This document shows positions 7,052 to 15,186 of a stretch of 64,000 bases of DNA, piece after piece; within the stretch, counting starts at the first letter, position 1; each line of letters starts with the position of its first letter. The stretch is from Streptomyces corallincola (GTDB lineage: Bacteria > Actinomycetota > Actinomycetes > Streptomycetales > Streptomycetaceae). A program made the position numbers and the translations under genes. The DNA lies in the NCBI RefSeq assembly GCF_019104725.1, contig NZ_JAHRXF010000018.1, positions 1 through 64,000 of the forward strand, read 5' to 3'. The notes under the pieces are model-generated. The model did no database searches. It saw only the letters and a program-made list of their open reading frames with translations, and was not told the origin of the DNA.

Positions 7052-8878
7052 TTGCGCGAATACACCACCCCTCCGTCGGCATCGGCGCCGCCCGCGGGCG
7101 GCCTGGCCGACGTCGTGTTCGAGTATGCGCGGACGGACCCGCACCACGTCGCGCTGGGCCGCAAGGACGACTCGGGCGAGTGGCGGGACGTGACGTCCGC
7201 CGAGTTCCGTGACGAGGTCCTGGCGCTGGCCAAGGGGCTGCTGGCACGCGGCGTCCAGTTCGGCGACCGGATCGCGGTGATGTCCCGCACCCGCTACGAG
7301 TGGACTCTGTTCGACTTCGCGCTGTGGACCATCGGCGCCCAGGTCGTGCCGGTCTATCCGACCTCCTCGGCCGAGCAGTGCTTCTGGATGCTGTACGACG
7401 CCGAGGTGACGGCGGCGGTCGTGGAGCACGAGGACCACGCGATGACCATCGCCACGGTCATCGGCCGTCTCCCCCGGCTGCGGGAGCTGTGGCAGCTGGA
7501 CGAGGGCTGTGTGCAGGAGCTGTACGAGGCGGGCGCGCACCTGGACGACGAGGTGGTGCACCGGCACCGCCGGGCGGTGACCCCGGAGTCGGTCGCCACG
7601 GTGATCTACACCTCGGGCACCACCGGGCGCCCCAAGGGCTGTGTGATCTCGCACGGCAACTTCATGTTCGAGGCGGACACCGTGATCGAGCGGTGGGAGC
7701 CGGTGTTCCACTCCCGCCGGGGCGACGAGGCGTCCACCCTGCTGTTCCTACCGCTGGCGCACGTCTTCGGGCGGATGGTGCAGGTGGCGGCGATCCGGGG
7801 CCGGGTGCGGTTCGGCCACCAGCCGCAGATGCACGCGGCGGCCCTGCTGCCGGACCTGGCCGCGTTCCGGCCGACCTTCATCCTGGCCGTGCCGTACATC
7901 TTCGAGAAGGTGTTCAACGCGGCCCGGCGCAGGGCGGAGAAGGAGGGCAGGTCGGGGCCGTTCGAGAAGGCCGTGGACGTGGCCGTGCGGTACGCGGAGG
8001 CCGTGGAGGCGAAGGCGTGGGGCACCGGCCCGGGCCCGTCCGCGGCGCTGCGCATGCAGCACCAGTTCTTCGACGCCGTGGTCTACGGCAAGATCCGCGC
8101 GGCGATGGGCGGCCGTATCCGCAACGCCATGTCGGGCGGCTCGGGCATGGACCGGCGGCTCGGCCTGTTCTTCGCGGGCGCGGGCGTGCAGATCTACGAG
8201 GGGTACGGGCTGACCGAGTCCACGGCGGCGGCGACCGCCAACCCGCCGACCCGCACCCGGTACGGCACGGTCGGGCAGGCGGTGCCCGGTATGACCGTGC
8301 ACATAGCGGACGACGGCGAGATCTGGCTGCGCGGCCCGAACGTCTTCCAGGGCTATCTGAACAACCAGAAGGCCACCGACGGCGCCCTGCACGACGGCTG
8401 GCTGGCCACCGGCGACCTGGGCGCGCTGGACGAGGACGGCTATCTGACCATCACCGGCCGCAAGAAGGAGATCCTGGTGACCTCCGGCGGCAAGAGCGTC
8501 TCGCCGGGGGTGCTGGAGGAGCGGGTGCGGGACCATCCGCTGGTCAACCAGTGCATCGTGGTCGGCAACGACCGGCCCTACGTGGCCGCGCTGGTCACCC
8601 TGGACCAAGAGGCCGTGGACCACTGGCTCCAGATGCGCGGCAAGCCCCGGCTGACCGCCGAACAGCTGGTGCGGGACACCGATCTGGAGACGGAGGTGCG
8701 GCGCGCGGTGGTGGCCGCCAACACGCTGGTCTCCCAGGCGGAGTCGATCCGTACCTTCCGGGTGCTGGCCCGGCCGTTCACCGAGGAGCACGGCCTGCTC
8801 ACCCCGTCGCTGAAGCTGAAGCGCCGGGCGATCGAGAAGGCGTACGACGTGGAGGTGGACGCGCTGTACCGGGGCTGA
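7052..8878 (+). CDS. fadD: Long-chain fatty acid-CoA ligase (AMP-dependent synthetase)
   Basis: This 608-residue ANL-superfamily enzyme activates fatty acids with ATP to acyl-adenylate and then acyl-CoA. The P-loop-like motif 'YTSGTTGRPKGC' is at about 186-197, the A5 motif 'GYGLTEST' near 385, 'TGDLG' near 453 and the hinge 'GRKKEILVTSGGKSVSP' near 468-484. The catalytic lysine region lies toward the C-terminus. The overall length and the 'FRPTFILAVPYIFEKV' segment match bacterial long-chain acyl-CoA synthetases. The TTG start at 7052 follows GGAGCGAGGG and was chosen on that basis. It stands alone, and the next gene is an aldo/keto reductase on the same strand. It likely feeds beta-oxidation or lipid synthesis. 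Confidence 0.92.
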   Translation: MREYTTPPSASAPPAGGLADVVFEYARTDPHHVALGRKDDSGEWRDVTSAEFRDEVLALAKGLLARGVQFGDRIAVMSRTRYEWTLFDFALWTIGAQVVPVYPTSSAEQCFWMLYDAEVTAAVVEHEDHAMTIATVIGRLPRLRELWQLDEGCVQELYEAGAHLDDEVVHRHRRAVTPESVATVIYTSGTTGRPKGCVISHGNFMFEADTVIERWEPVFHSRRGDEASTLLFLPLAHVFGRMVQVAAIRGRVRFGHQPQMHAAALLPDLAAFRPTFILAVPYIFEKVFNAARRRAEKEGRSGPFEKAVDVAVRYAEAVEAKAWGTGPGPSAALRMQHQFFDAVVYGKIRAAMGGRIRNAMSGGSGMDRRLGLFFAGAGVQIYEGYGLTESTAAATANPPTRTRYGTVGQAVPGMTVHIADDGEIWLRGPNVFQGYLNNQKATDGALHDGWLATGDLGALDEDGYLTITGRKKEILVTSGGKSVSPGVLEERVRDHPLVNQCIVVGNDRPYVAALVTLDQEAVDHWLQMRGKPRLTAEQLVRDTDLETEVRRAVVAANTLVSQAESIRTFRVLARPFTEEHGLLTPSLKLKRRAIEKAYDVEVDALYRG

Positions 8879-8968
8879 CCGGGAAGCGTGCCGGGGAATG
8901 CGGCGGGGCATCCGATCGTTGACCATGTGCAGTACCCACTCGTCCACGAACGAAGGATCAACGAGCTC

Positions 8969-9805
8969 GTGAGCAGCAAGGTCCCCCCGATCATCCTGAA
9001 CAACGGCGTCGAGATGCCCCAACTGGGTTACGGCGTGTGGCAGGTGCCGGACGACGAGGCCGAGCGCGCCGTCGCCACCGCGCTGGAGGCCGGCTACCGC
9101 AGCATCGACACCGCCGCCATCTACGGCAACGAGGAGGGCACCGGCAAGGCCATCGCCGCCTCCGGACTGCCCCGTGAGGACGTCTTCGTCACCACCAAGC
9201 TCTGGAACAGCGACCAGGGGTACGACTCGACGCTCCGCGCGTTCGACACCTCGCTGGCCAAGCTGGGCCTGGACTACGTGGATCTCTACCTGATCCACTG
9301 GCCGCTCCCCTCGAAGGACCTGTACGTGGACACGTACAAGGCGTTCGAGAAGCTGTACTCCGACGGCCGGGTCAAGGCCATCGGTGTCTCCAACTTCCTG
9401 CCCGAGCACCTGCGGCGGCTCATCGGGGAGACCTCGGTCATCCCGGCGGTCAACCAGATCGAGCTGCACCCGCACCTCCAGCAGCACGTGTCCCGCGAGT
9501 TCCACGCGGAGCAGGGCATCGCCACCGAGGCGTGGTCGCCGCTGGGCCAGGGCAAGGGCCTGCTGGACGTACCCGCGATCGTCGCCATCGCGCAGAAGCA
9601 CGGCCGCACCCCGGCCCAGGTGGTGCTGCGCTGGCACCTCCAGCTCGGCAACGTGGTGATCCCGAAGTCCGTGACGCCGTCGCGGATCAAGGAGAACATC
9701 GAGGTGTTCGACTTCAGCCTCGACGACGAGGACCTGGCCGCGATCAGCGCCCTCAACGAGGACCGCCGGATCGGCCCGGACCCGGCCGCCTTCGACATGT
9801 CCTGA
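8969..9805 (+). CDS. Aldo/keto reductase (AKR5-like 2,5-diketo-D-gluconate reductase family)
   Basis: The 278-residue NADPH-dependent aldo/keto reductase has the complete catalytic tetrad: Asp47 and Tyr52 in 'GYRSIDTAAIYGNEEGTG', Lys77 in 'FVTTKLWN' and His110 in 'DLYLIHWP'. The C-terminal 'VVIPKSVTPSRIKENIEVFDFSL' is the NADP-binding signature. The GTG start at 8969 (VSSKVPPIILNNG) was chosen because family members begin just before 'NNGVEMPQLGYG' and a GAAGGA lies upstream; an earlier in-frame ATG at 8888 would add 27 unlike residues. Substrate range in this family is broad, so the physiological aldehyde or ketone is unknown. Confidence 0.92.
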   Translation: MSSKVPPIILNNGVEMPQLGYGVWQVPDDEAERAVATALEAGYRSIDTAAIYGNEEGTGKAIAASGLPREDVFVTTKLWNSDQGYDSTLRAFDTSLAKLGLDYVDLYLIHWPLPSKDLYVDTYKAFEKLYSDGRVKAIGVSNFLPEHLRRLIGETSVIPAVNQIELHPHLQQHVSREFHAEQGIATEAWSPLGQGKGLLDVPAIVAIAQKHGRTPAQVVLRWHLQLGNVVIPKSVTPSRIKENIEVFDFSLDDEDLAAISALNEDRRIGPDPAAFDMS

Positions 9806-10030
9806 AGCAGCGCTCCGAAGCCGTGCCCCGAAGCCGTGTCCTGACGCCACGCGCCGAGGCCACGTGCTGAATCCGTTCCCGGACGCGCGTCCGGGTGCGG
9901 TTTCCCGGCCGTCCGTTCCGCCGTACCGGCGGGGCGGGCGGCCGTTCGGCTGTTCCGGGGCGCCGGGCGGATTGGCGCGCGGGGGTTGACGGGGACATGC
10001 GGCAGGGGCCACCTTGTACGGCACCCGGTA

Positions 10031-10043
10031 AGGAAACTTTCCT
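10031..10043. promoter_or_regulatory. Palindromic operator of the chitosanase gene (CsnR-type candidate)
   Basis: AGGAAA-C-TTTCCT is a perfect 13-bp palindrome ending 20 bp before the GTG start. A TTGACG -35-like element at 9986-9991 lies upstream, which places the palindrome near the transcription start. From memory, Streptomyces chitosanase genes carry a similar palindrome bound by the ROK-family repressor CsnR. I infer the same control here. Confidence 0.65.
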
Positions 10044-10063
10044 AATAGAAGGGTCCCCCCACA

Positions 10064-10762
10064 GTGCGCTTACGGACACTGACCCTCGCCGCCGCCTCCG
10101 GGGCCGCTCTGCTCGCGGCCGGAGTGCTGCCCGCCCACGCCACCTCCCCCCACCGCACGCCCGCCTCCGCCCAGGAGGGCTCGGTCAGCGCCGCCGCCCT
10201 GCTGGCCAAGGTGACCTCCTGCCAGCAGATCTCCAACGGCCTGTACCGCACCGACGAGGAGACGGCGCCGTCCGTCCCGGTCTGCGGGAAGAACGGCGCG
10301 GTCTTCTGGAAGGCCGACATGGACATCGACTGCGACGGGCAGCGCACCGCCAACTGCAACGAGAGCCGCGACCCCTGGTACCAGGACGACACGGCGTTCC
10401 ACCAGTCCGACGGGCGCCCGCTGAGCGCCGAGTCGCTGCCGTACGTGGTGGTCCCCAGCTCCAGTTCGATCTGGAACTACGCGGGGGCCGGCATCCGGGG
10501 CGGCGGGGTCGTCGCGGTGATCTACAACAACCAGGTGGAGTACGCCGTCGTCGGTGACACCGGCCCCACCGGCATCATCGGCGAGGCGTCCTACGCCACC
10601 GCGCGGGCCCTCGGCATCGACCCCGACCCGGCGACCGGCGGGGCCGAGTCGGGCGTGACGTACATCCTGTTCAAGAACTCCTCGGTCTCCCCCATCGAGA
10701 ACCACGGCGCGGCCGTCTCGCAGGGCGACCAGCTCGCCCGGCAGTTCCTCGCCGCCAACTGA
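10064..10762 (+). CDS. Secreted chitosanase, glycoside hydrolase family 75
   Basis: The 232-residue exported protein has a signal peptide over about residues 1-26 (RLRT, then 'LAAASGAALLAAGVLPAHA'). The mature part fits GH75 endo-chitosanases: 'GLYRTDEET..VPVCGKNGAVFWKADMDIDCDG', 'DPWYQDDTAF', 'LPYVVVP', and the C-terminal 'VVGDTGPTGIIGEASYATARALGI' and 'VTYILF' segments. The acidic DMDIDCDG motif contains the likely catalytic aspartate. GH75 enzymes cleave glucosamine polymers such as fungal or arthropod chitosan outside the cell. The GTG start at 10064 is set by the signal peptide. The AGGAAACTTTCCT palindrome just upstream implies induction by chitosan oligomers. A strong hairpin follows the gene. 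Confidence 0.93.
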   Translation: MRLRTLTLAAASGAALLAAGVLPAHATSPHRTPASAQEGSVSAAALLAKVTSCQQISNGLYRTDEETAPSVPVCGKNGAVFWKADMDIDCDGQRTANCNESRDPWYQDDTAFHQSDGRPLSAESLPYVVVPSSSSIWNYAGAGIRGGGVVAVIYNNQVEYAVVGDTGPTGIIGEASYATARALGIDPDPATGGAESGVTYILFKNSSVSPIENHGAAVSQGDQLARQFLAAN

Positions 10763-10793
10763 CCCCCCTCCCCGGTCGTCACCCGACCGCACC

Positions 10794-10829
10794 GGCCCCG
10801 CTGCCCCGCCGACACGCGGCAGCGGGGCC
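10794..10829 (+). terminator. Bidirectional terminator between chitosanase and methyltransferase genes
   Basis: A perfect 12-bp stem, GGCCCCGCTGCC (10794-10805) with GGCAGCGGGGCC (10818-10829), encloses a 12-nt loop between two convergent genes. Confidence 0.75.
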
Positions 10830-10867
10830 GCTGTCGTGTCCGCCCGACCAGGTGGCCCCGGCGCCGG

Positions 10868-11803
10868 TCAGACGGGCCGTACGCCGGTGTGGACCGTGTG
10901 GGCGGCGAGGACGAAGACGTCGGGGCGGCGGTGGACGCCCGCCGGGTCGGCGGGGTCGAGGAGCCGGTCCAGGGTGGCCAGGTCGTCGGCGTCCAGGTCC
11001 TCGGCGGCGGTGTCGCGCAGCCGGGTCAGGGTGGTGGCGATGTGGGCGCGGGCGTGGTCGCTCACCGGGGCGGGCAGGTCCAGCAGGAAGGTGCGGCTGC
11101 GGGTGTGCCGCAGTCCGGCGGCGGTGAGCAGCGCGGGCCAGTCCTCGGTCACCGGGACCGAGCCGGGCAGCCCGGCCCGCATCCGCTCGAACCACTCCTG
11201 CTCCAGCGCGTCCAGCCGGGCCTGGAGACCGGGGCGTCCGAAGCCGAGGTCACGGGGCAGGAAGCGGGCGGGGAGTCCGCCCTCCAGAACCGCGAGGGTG
11301 CCGCCGGGCGCGAGCCGTTCCGCGAACGCGGTGAGCGCGGCCTGCTGGTCCCCGAGGTGGTGCACACTCCGGCTCGCCCACAGCAGGTCCGCCGGGTACG
11401 CCAGGGACTTCAGCACGTCGGGGAGATCACCGGTGAGCGTGTCGAAGCGGTCGGCGAGCCCCTGCCGGGCCGCCCGCTCCGCCGCCCGCTCCAGCAGCGG
11501 ACCGGTGCCGTCCACGGCGACGACCCTCGCGCCGGGGAACGCCTCCGCGAACACGCACGCCACCACACCGGGACCGCTTCCCGCGTCCACGATCAGACCG
11601 GGCTCGGTCACCTCCTGCGCCAGCCAGGCCGTGACCCGCTCGTAGAGGGGCGCGAACAGTTCGGCCTGGGACTCCAGCATCGGGGCCATCTCGGACCAGT
11701 CGATGTCGTGCGCGTGCCCCTCGCCGTGCGCGTGCGTCCCGTGCGGGCGCGGGCGGTGACCGGCGTGGTCCGGGTGGTCGGGGTGGTGCTCGTCGTGCGC
11801 CAT
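10868..11803 (-). CDS. SAM-dependent class I methyltransferase with histidine-rich N-terminus
   Basis: The 311-residue protein has a Rossmann-type methyltransferase core: motif I 'IVDAGSGPG' at about 71-79, motif II 'VVAVDGTGPLLERA', 'LLWASRSVHHLGDQQAAL' and motif 'LAPGGTLAVLEGG'. The first 32 residues are very histidine/aspartate-rich ('AHDEHHPDHPDHAGH', 'THAHGEGHAHD'), which suggests metal binding, perhaps Zn, Ni or Cu. The ATG at 11803 follows GAGAGG; the open frame extends further but without a start signal. The substrate is unknown. It is convergent with the chitosanase and separated by a hairpin. Confidence 0.85.
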   Translation of the reverse strand: MAHDEHHPDHPDHAGHRPRPHGTHAHGEGHAHDIDWSEMAPMLESQAELFAPLYERVTAWLAQEVTEPGLIVDAGSGPGVVACVFAEAFPGARVVAVDGTGPLLERAAERAARQGLADRFDTLTGDLPDVLKSLAYPADLLWASRSVHHLGDQQAALTAFAERLAPGGTLAVLEGGLPARFLPRDLGFGRPGLQARLDALEQEWFERMRAGLPGSVPVTEDWPALLTAAGLRHTRSRTFLLDLPAPVSDHARAHIATTLTRLRDTAAEDLDADDLATLDRLLDPADPAGVHRRPDVFVLAAHTVHTGVRPV

Positions 11804-11992
11804 GAGGTCAGCCTCTCGTCGGTGTGCCGCCAGCGTGCGACGGCACACCGCGCGAGAGCCAGTCCTGTTGCCGGTACGGCAAACGGCCCGGCGGAAACAG
11901 CACGTGCAACCGGCACGGGCGGGCCCGGTCACCGGCGGGCCCGGTCACAGGCGGTCGGACGGGCACGGGTGGTCGGACGGACCCGGGGCGGG

Positions 11993-12787
11993 TCAGTTGC
12001 GCCCGGCCATCACGCCTCCGTCCACGTCCCACACCGCGCCGGTGACCCAGTCGGTGCGGTCGGACAGCAGGAAGGCGACGGTGGCGGCCACGTCGTCGGG
12101 GGTGCCGGTGCGGCCGAGGGGGTGGAAGGGGGCGAAGCCGTCGAGCGCGGATTCCAGGTCGGCCGCCGGGATGAACTCCTCGTAGATCGGGGTGCGGACG
12201 ACGGCCGGGGCGACCGCGTTGACGCGGATGCCGTGCTGGGCGAGTTCCATCGCCAGGTGCTGGGTGAGGGAGTGCAGTCCGGCCTTGGCCATCGAGTACG
12301 CCGACGAGGGCGTGGCGGCGACGGCCTGGTGCGCCCACATGGAGCCGATGGTGACGACGGAGCCCTTCGCGCCACGGGCGATCACGTTGGCGGCGAAGGT
12401 CTGGGTGAGCAGGAAGAAGGCCCGGTTGAGGGCCTGGTAGCGGTCGTAGTCGGCCGCCGTGTGCTCCAGGAAGGGCTTCGGGGCGAAGACACCGGCGGCG
12501 TTGACGAGGAGGTCCGCGTCGGCGTGTTCCTCGGTGAGGAGGGCGCGCAGACGGTCAACGGCCTCCGGATCGGCCAGGTCCGCCGCCAGGCCGACGGCCG
12601 GGCCGTGCGGGGCGAGGGCCGCCGCCGCCTCCTCGGCACGCGCCCGCGTACGCCCGGTGACGACCGCGCCGCCCCCGGCGTCCAGTAGGTGCCGGGCCAC
12701 GGCGTGGCCGATGCCGCTGGTACCGCCGATGACGACGACCTTCCGCCCGCTGAGGTCGAGAGCGGGGCTGGGGCTGGGGCCGGACAT
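11993..12787 (-). CDS. SDR-family NAD(P)-dependent oxidoreductase
   Basis: This 264-residue classical short-chain dehydrogenase has the cofactor motif 'GGTSGIG' at 21-27 and 'NAAG' at 96-99. Catalytic Ser149 lies in 'TIGSM', with the Tyr164-x3-Lys168 pair in 'SAYSMAKAG', and there is a C-terminal 'VDGGVMAG'. An arginine in 'VTGRTRAR' after beta-2 favours NADP. The ATG at 12787 follows CAGGAG. It lies between two methyltransferase genes on the same strand but with gaps of over 100 bp, so no strict operon is indicated. The substrate is unknown. Confidence 0.92.
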   Translation of the reverse strand: MSGPSPSPALDLSGRKVVVIGGTSGIGHAVARHLLDAGGGAVVTGRTRARAEEAAAALAPHGPAVGLAADLADPEAVDRLRALLTEEHADADLLVNAAGVFAPKPFLEHTAADYDRYQALNRAFFLLTQTFAANVIARGAKGSVVTIGSMWAHQAVAATPSSAYSMAKAGLHSLTQHLAMELAQHGIRVNAVAPAVVRTPIYEEFIPAADLESALDGFAPFHPLGRTGTPDDVAATVAFLLSDRTDWVTGAVWDVDGGVMAGRN

Positions 12788-12896
12788 GGTGTGCTCCTGT
12801 TCCGCCGATGGCTCACCCGGACACCGGGTGACAACGGAAGGGCACACGTGACGGCGGCGCCCCGGGGTTCAGGCGCTCGCTCCCCCGTCCGCCCCG

Positions 12897-13648
12897 TCAG
12901 CCGTCGCCCTTGCGGAACGCCCGGAGCCGGAACACCGGGTCGGCACGCGGGCGGTCCTGGTCCGGGAGTGCGGCGAGGCGGGCGGCGAACTCCTCGGTGC
13001 GCGCCTCACCGGGCGGGAGCAGGGTGAACCAGCCCCGGTTCAGGTCGGCGACGGTGCTGCGGGGACTGCGGCCCTGAACTCGGCCCGTCCGGTGAGGGTG
13101 AGGCCCTGTTCGGCGGCGAGGGCGGTGACGGCCCCGGCGTCGTCCGGGGCGGTCCGGCGGGGGCGGGGCAGCAGCACGGTGTCGATGTCGCTGCCGACGT
13201 CGTGCGCGGCGGACTTGTCCACGGTGACGACCAGGGTGCCGCCGGGCCGCAGCACCCGCGCGCACTCCGCGAGGACGGCACGGACCCCGGCCGGGCGGGG
13301 CAACAGATGCAGCAGCCAGACACCGGTGACGGCGTCGAACGTCCGGTCGGGGAACGGGAGTCGGCGGCTGTCCGCGAGCAGCACGGCACCGGGCAGCCGG
13401 GCGGCGGCGCGGGCCGCCATGCCGGTGGAGCGGTCCACCCCGGTCACCCGCAGCGCGGGCAGCGCCCCGGCGAGCAGGCGGGTGACGATGCCGGTGCCGC
13501 AGCCGGTGTCCAGCAGTCGGCCGGGGCGGTCGGCCGGGGCGTGCACGGCCGGCAGCAGACCCAGGACGGCGTCGGCAGCCGCCCGCGCCCGCGCCGCGCC
13601 GCCGCGCAGGGTGTCGTAGGCGTCGGCTTCCTTGTCGTAGTCCAGCAC
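12897..13648 (-). pseudogene. Class I SAM-dependent methyltransferase, apparently frameshifted
   Basis: The N-terminal part (13648 to about 13075) reads as a methyltransferase: MLDYDKEADAYD, 'LLDTGCGTGIVTRLLAGALP', 'PFPDRTFDAVTGVWLLHLLP' and 'LRPGGTLVVTVDKSAAHDVGSDID'. This frame then runs into the unlike residues AAVPAAPSPT and stops at 13040. The next frame, open through to 12897, continues with a family-like C-terminus (QGRSPRSTVADLNRGWFTLLPPG and 'LAALPDQDRPRADP', ending RAFRKGDG). A net loss of one base (3n+1) near 13065-13080 would explain this. If it is real, the protein is truncated after the catalytic core and possibly inactive. A sequencing error is the alternative. The start is 4 bp after the pterin dehydratase stop, so the two are probably cotranscribed. 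Confidence 0.68.
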
Positions 13649-13652
13649 GCTC

Positions 13653-13958
13653 TCAGTGTGGCAAGTGGGCGGGGGCGATGTCCGCCACTCGGCGTGCGAG
13701 GGCGAAGTCCCGTGCGGTGAGGGCGCCGCCCGCGCTGTGCGTGTGCACAGAGAGGCGGACGGTGTCGTAGCTGAGGGTCAGGTCGCCGTGGTGGTCCAAC
13801 TCGTCCTGGATGACGGCGACATGGGCGACCAGGGCAGCGGCCGCCCGGTGCGAGGCCGCCCGGTAGGCGCGGGTCAGGCGGCCCTCCTCCACGGTCCAGC
13901 CGGGCAGCGCGGCAAGCAGGTCCGCGATCTCCTCCGGGGCGAGCGGTGCGTCGGCCAT
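13653..13958 (-). CDS. 4a-hydroxytetrahydrobiopterin dehydratase (pterin-4a-carbinolamine dehydratase)
   Basis: The 101-residue PCD/DCoH-fold enzyme dehydrates pterin-4a-carbinolamine to regenerate the pterin cofactor of aromatic amino acid hydroxylases. The motif is 'DHHGDLTLSYDTVRLSVHTHSAGGALTARDFALA', containing the paired histidines and the THxxxGLT-like loop; HHG replaces the more common HHP. 'LPGWTVEEGRLTRAY' forms the usual N-terminal strand. No hydroxylase is nearby. The following methyltransferase starts 4 bp downstream, so the two form a small transcription unit. Confidence 0.9.
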   Translation of the reverse strand: MADAPLAPEEIADLLAALPGWTVEEGRLTRAYRAASHRAAAALVAHVAVIQDELDHHGDLTLSYDTVRLSVHTHSAGGALTARDFALARRVADIAPAHLPH

Positions 13959-14143
13959 GACGGTTCCTGCCTCTCCTCACACGTCCTCGCGTCGCAGGTC
14001 CTCGCGTCACACACACGTCCTCGCGCGCGAGGGGTGCGCCGGTGCGGGGTCGCGTACGCGGGGTCCTCGTGCGCCGGGTACCCCCGTCCCAGCCTCCCAC
14101 GGTCGGGTGAACCGTGACCGCCCGCACCGGGTGCCCGCGCCGG

Positions 14144-14177
14144 ACGGGCCGGTACGGGGTGTGAACGGGCCGGTACG
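14144..14177 (+). promoter_or_regulatory. Two direct repeats upstream of an HTH regulator gene
   Basis: ACGGGCCGGTACG occurs twice without mismatch (14144-14156 and 14165-14177), 21 bp apart, i.e. two helical turns. The downstream copy overlaps the expected -35 of the leaderless promoter at 14196. This looks like a tandem binding site, possibly for autoregulation. Confidence 0.5.
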
Positions 14178-14195
14178 CGGCGGGGTCGGCTCGGC

Positions 14196-14201
14196 TACGG
14201 T
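14196..14201 (+). promoter_or_regulatory. Leaderless -10 element of the MmyB-like regulator gene
   Basis: TACGGT ends 7 nt before the ATG at 14209. There is no ribosome binding site, which indicates a leaderless mRNA. Confidence 0.5.
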
Positions 14202-14208
14202 CAGGGGC

Positions 14209-15081
14209 ATGAGCCCCGTCGCCACCGGCACCGCCGCCGCCTCCCCCGCCGCCCGCACCGGACGCGCCGCACCCGCGCGGGGCGCCGCAGGGAAGGCGGA
14301 GGGCGGGGTCGGGCCGCTGCTGCGGGCCTGGCGGGAGCGGCGGCGGATGCCGCAGCTGGAACTGGCGCTGCGCGCCGACTCCTCGGCCCGGCACATCAGC
14401 TTCGTGGAGACCGGGCGGTCCCGGCCGAGCGAGGAGATGGTGCTGCGGCTGGCCGAGCACCTGGAGGTACCGGTCCGCGAGCGCAACGCCCTGCTGCTGG
14501 CGGCCGGTTACGCGCCCCGCTTCCCGGAGACCCCGCTGCACGACCCGGCGCTGGAAGCGCTGCGCGACGGCATGGAACGCCTCATCCAGGGCTACGAGCC
14601 GTACCCGGCGCTGGTGGTGGACGCCGGGTACACGGTGGTCGCCGCCAACCGGGGCATCGCCCTGCTGCTGGAGGGCGTACCGGAGCGGCTGTCGGCGGAC
14701 GGGCCGAACGCGATGCGGCTCACCCTGCACCCGGAGGGGCTGGCGCCCCGCATCCGCAACCTGCGTCAGTGGCGCGGGCATCTGCTGGCGCAGATGGAGC
14801 GGGACATCGCGCTGCACCGCTCGGACCGGCTGCGCGCGCTGTACGACGAGGTCGTCGCGTACCCAGTGCCCGAGGGCCCGGCGGACGAGGAACCCGCCGG
14901 GCCGGTGGCGTACTTCGCGCTGCCGCTGCGGATCGAGCACGCGGGCCGGGTGCTGTCGTTCGTGTCGTCGATCTCCACCTTCAACACCCCGATGGACGTC
15001 ACGGTGTCCGAGCTGGCCATCGAGACGTTCCTCCCGGCCGACCCGGCGACCGCCAAGTACCTGCACACGCTGGCCGGTTGA
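14209..15081 (+). CDS. HTH transcriptional regulator with MmyB-like ligand-binding domain
   Basis: The 290-residue regulator has an N-terminal XRE-type helix-turn-helix at about residues 37-95 ('LLRAWRERRRMPQLELALRADSSARHISFVETGRSRPSEEMVLRLAEHLEVP'). It also has the PAS-like MmyB domain ('YPALVVDAGYTVVAANRGIALLLEGV' and 'VSELAIETFLPAD'). MmyB-type domains bind fatty-acid-like ligands in a related solved structure. The ATG at 14209 fits a leaderless promoter; the frame is open upstream but encodes low-complexity residues. Such genes in Streptomyces often sit beside an SDR they regulate. Here the nearest SDR is about 1.4 kb away on the other strand, so the target is uncertain. Confidence 0.88.
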   Translation: MSPVATGTAAASPAARTGRAAPARGAAGKAEGGVGPLLRAWRERRRMPQLELALRADSSARHISFVETGRSRPSEEMVLRLAEHLEVPVRERNALLLAAGYAPRFPETPLHDPALEALRDGMERLIQGYEPYPALVVDAGYTVVAANRGIALLLEGVPERLSADGPNAMRLTLHPEGLAPRIRNLRQWRGHLLAQMERDIALHRSDRLRALYDEVVAYPVPEGPADEEPAGPVAYFALPLRIEHAGRVLSFVSSISTFNTPMDVTVSELAIETFLPADPATAKYLHTLAG

Positions 15082-15186
15082 GATGCGGACACCGGCGAGG
15101 ACACGATCCGGCCAGGACGGGTGTGCGAGCGGGCCGGGACATGACAGACTGCGAGGATCTGTAACGGTACGCAGGGGAGGCGTGGC

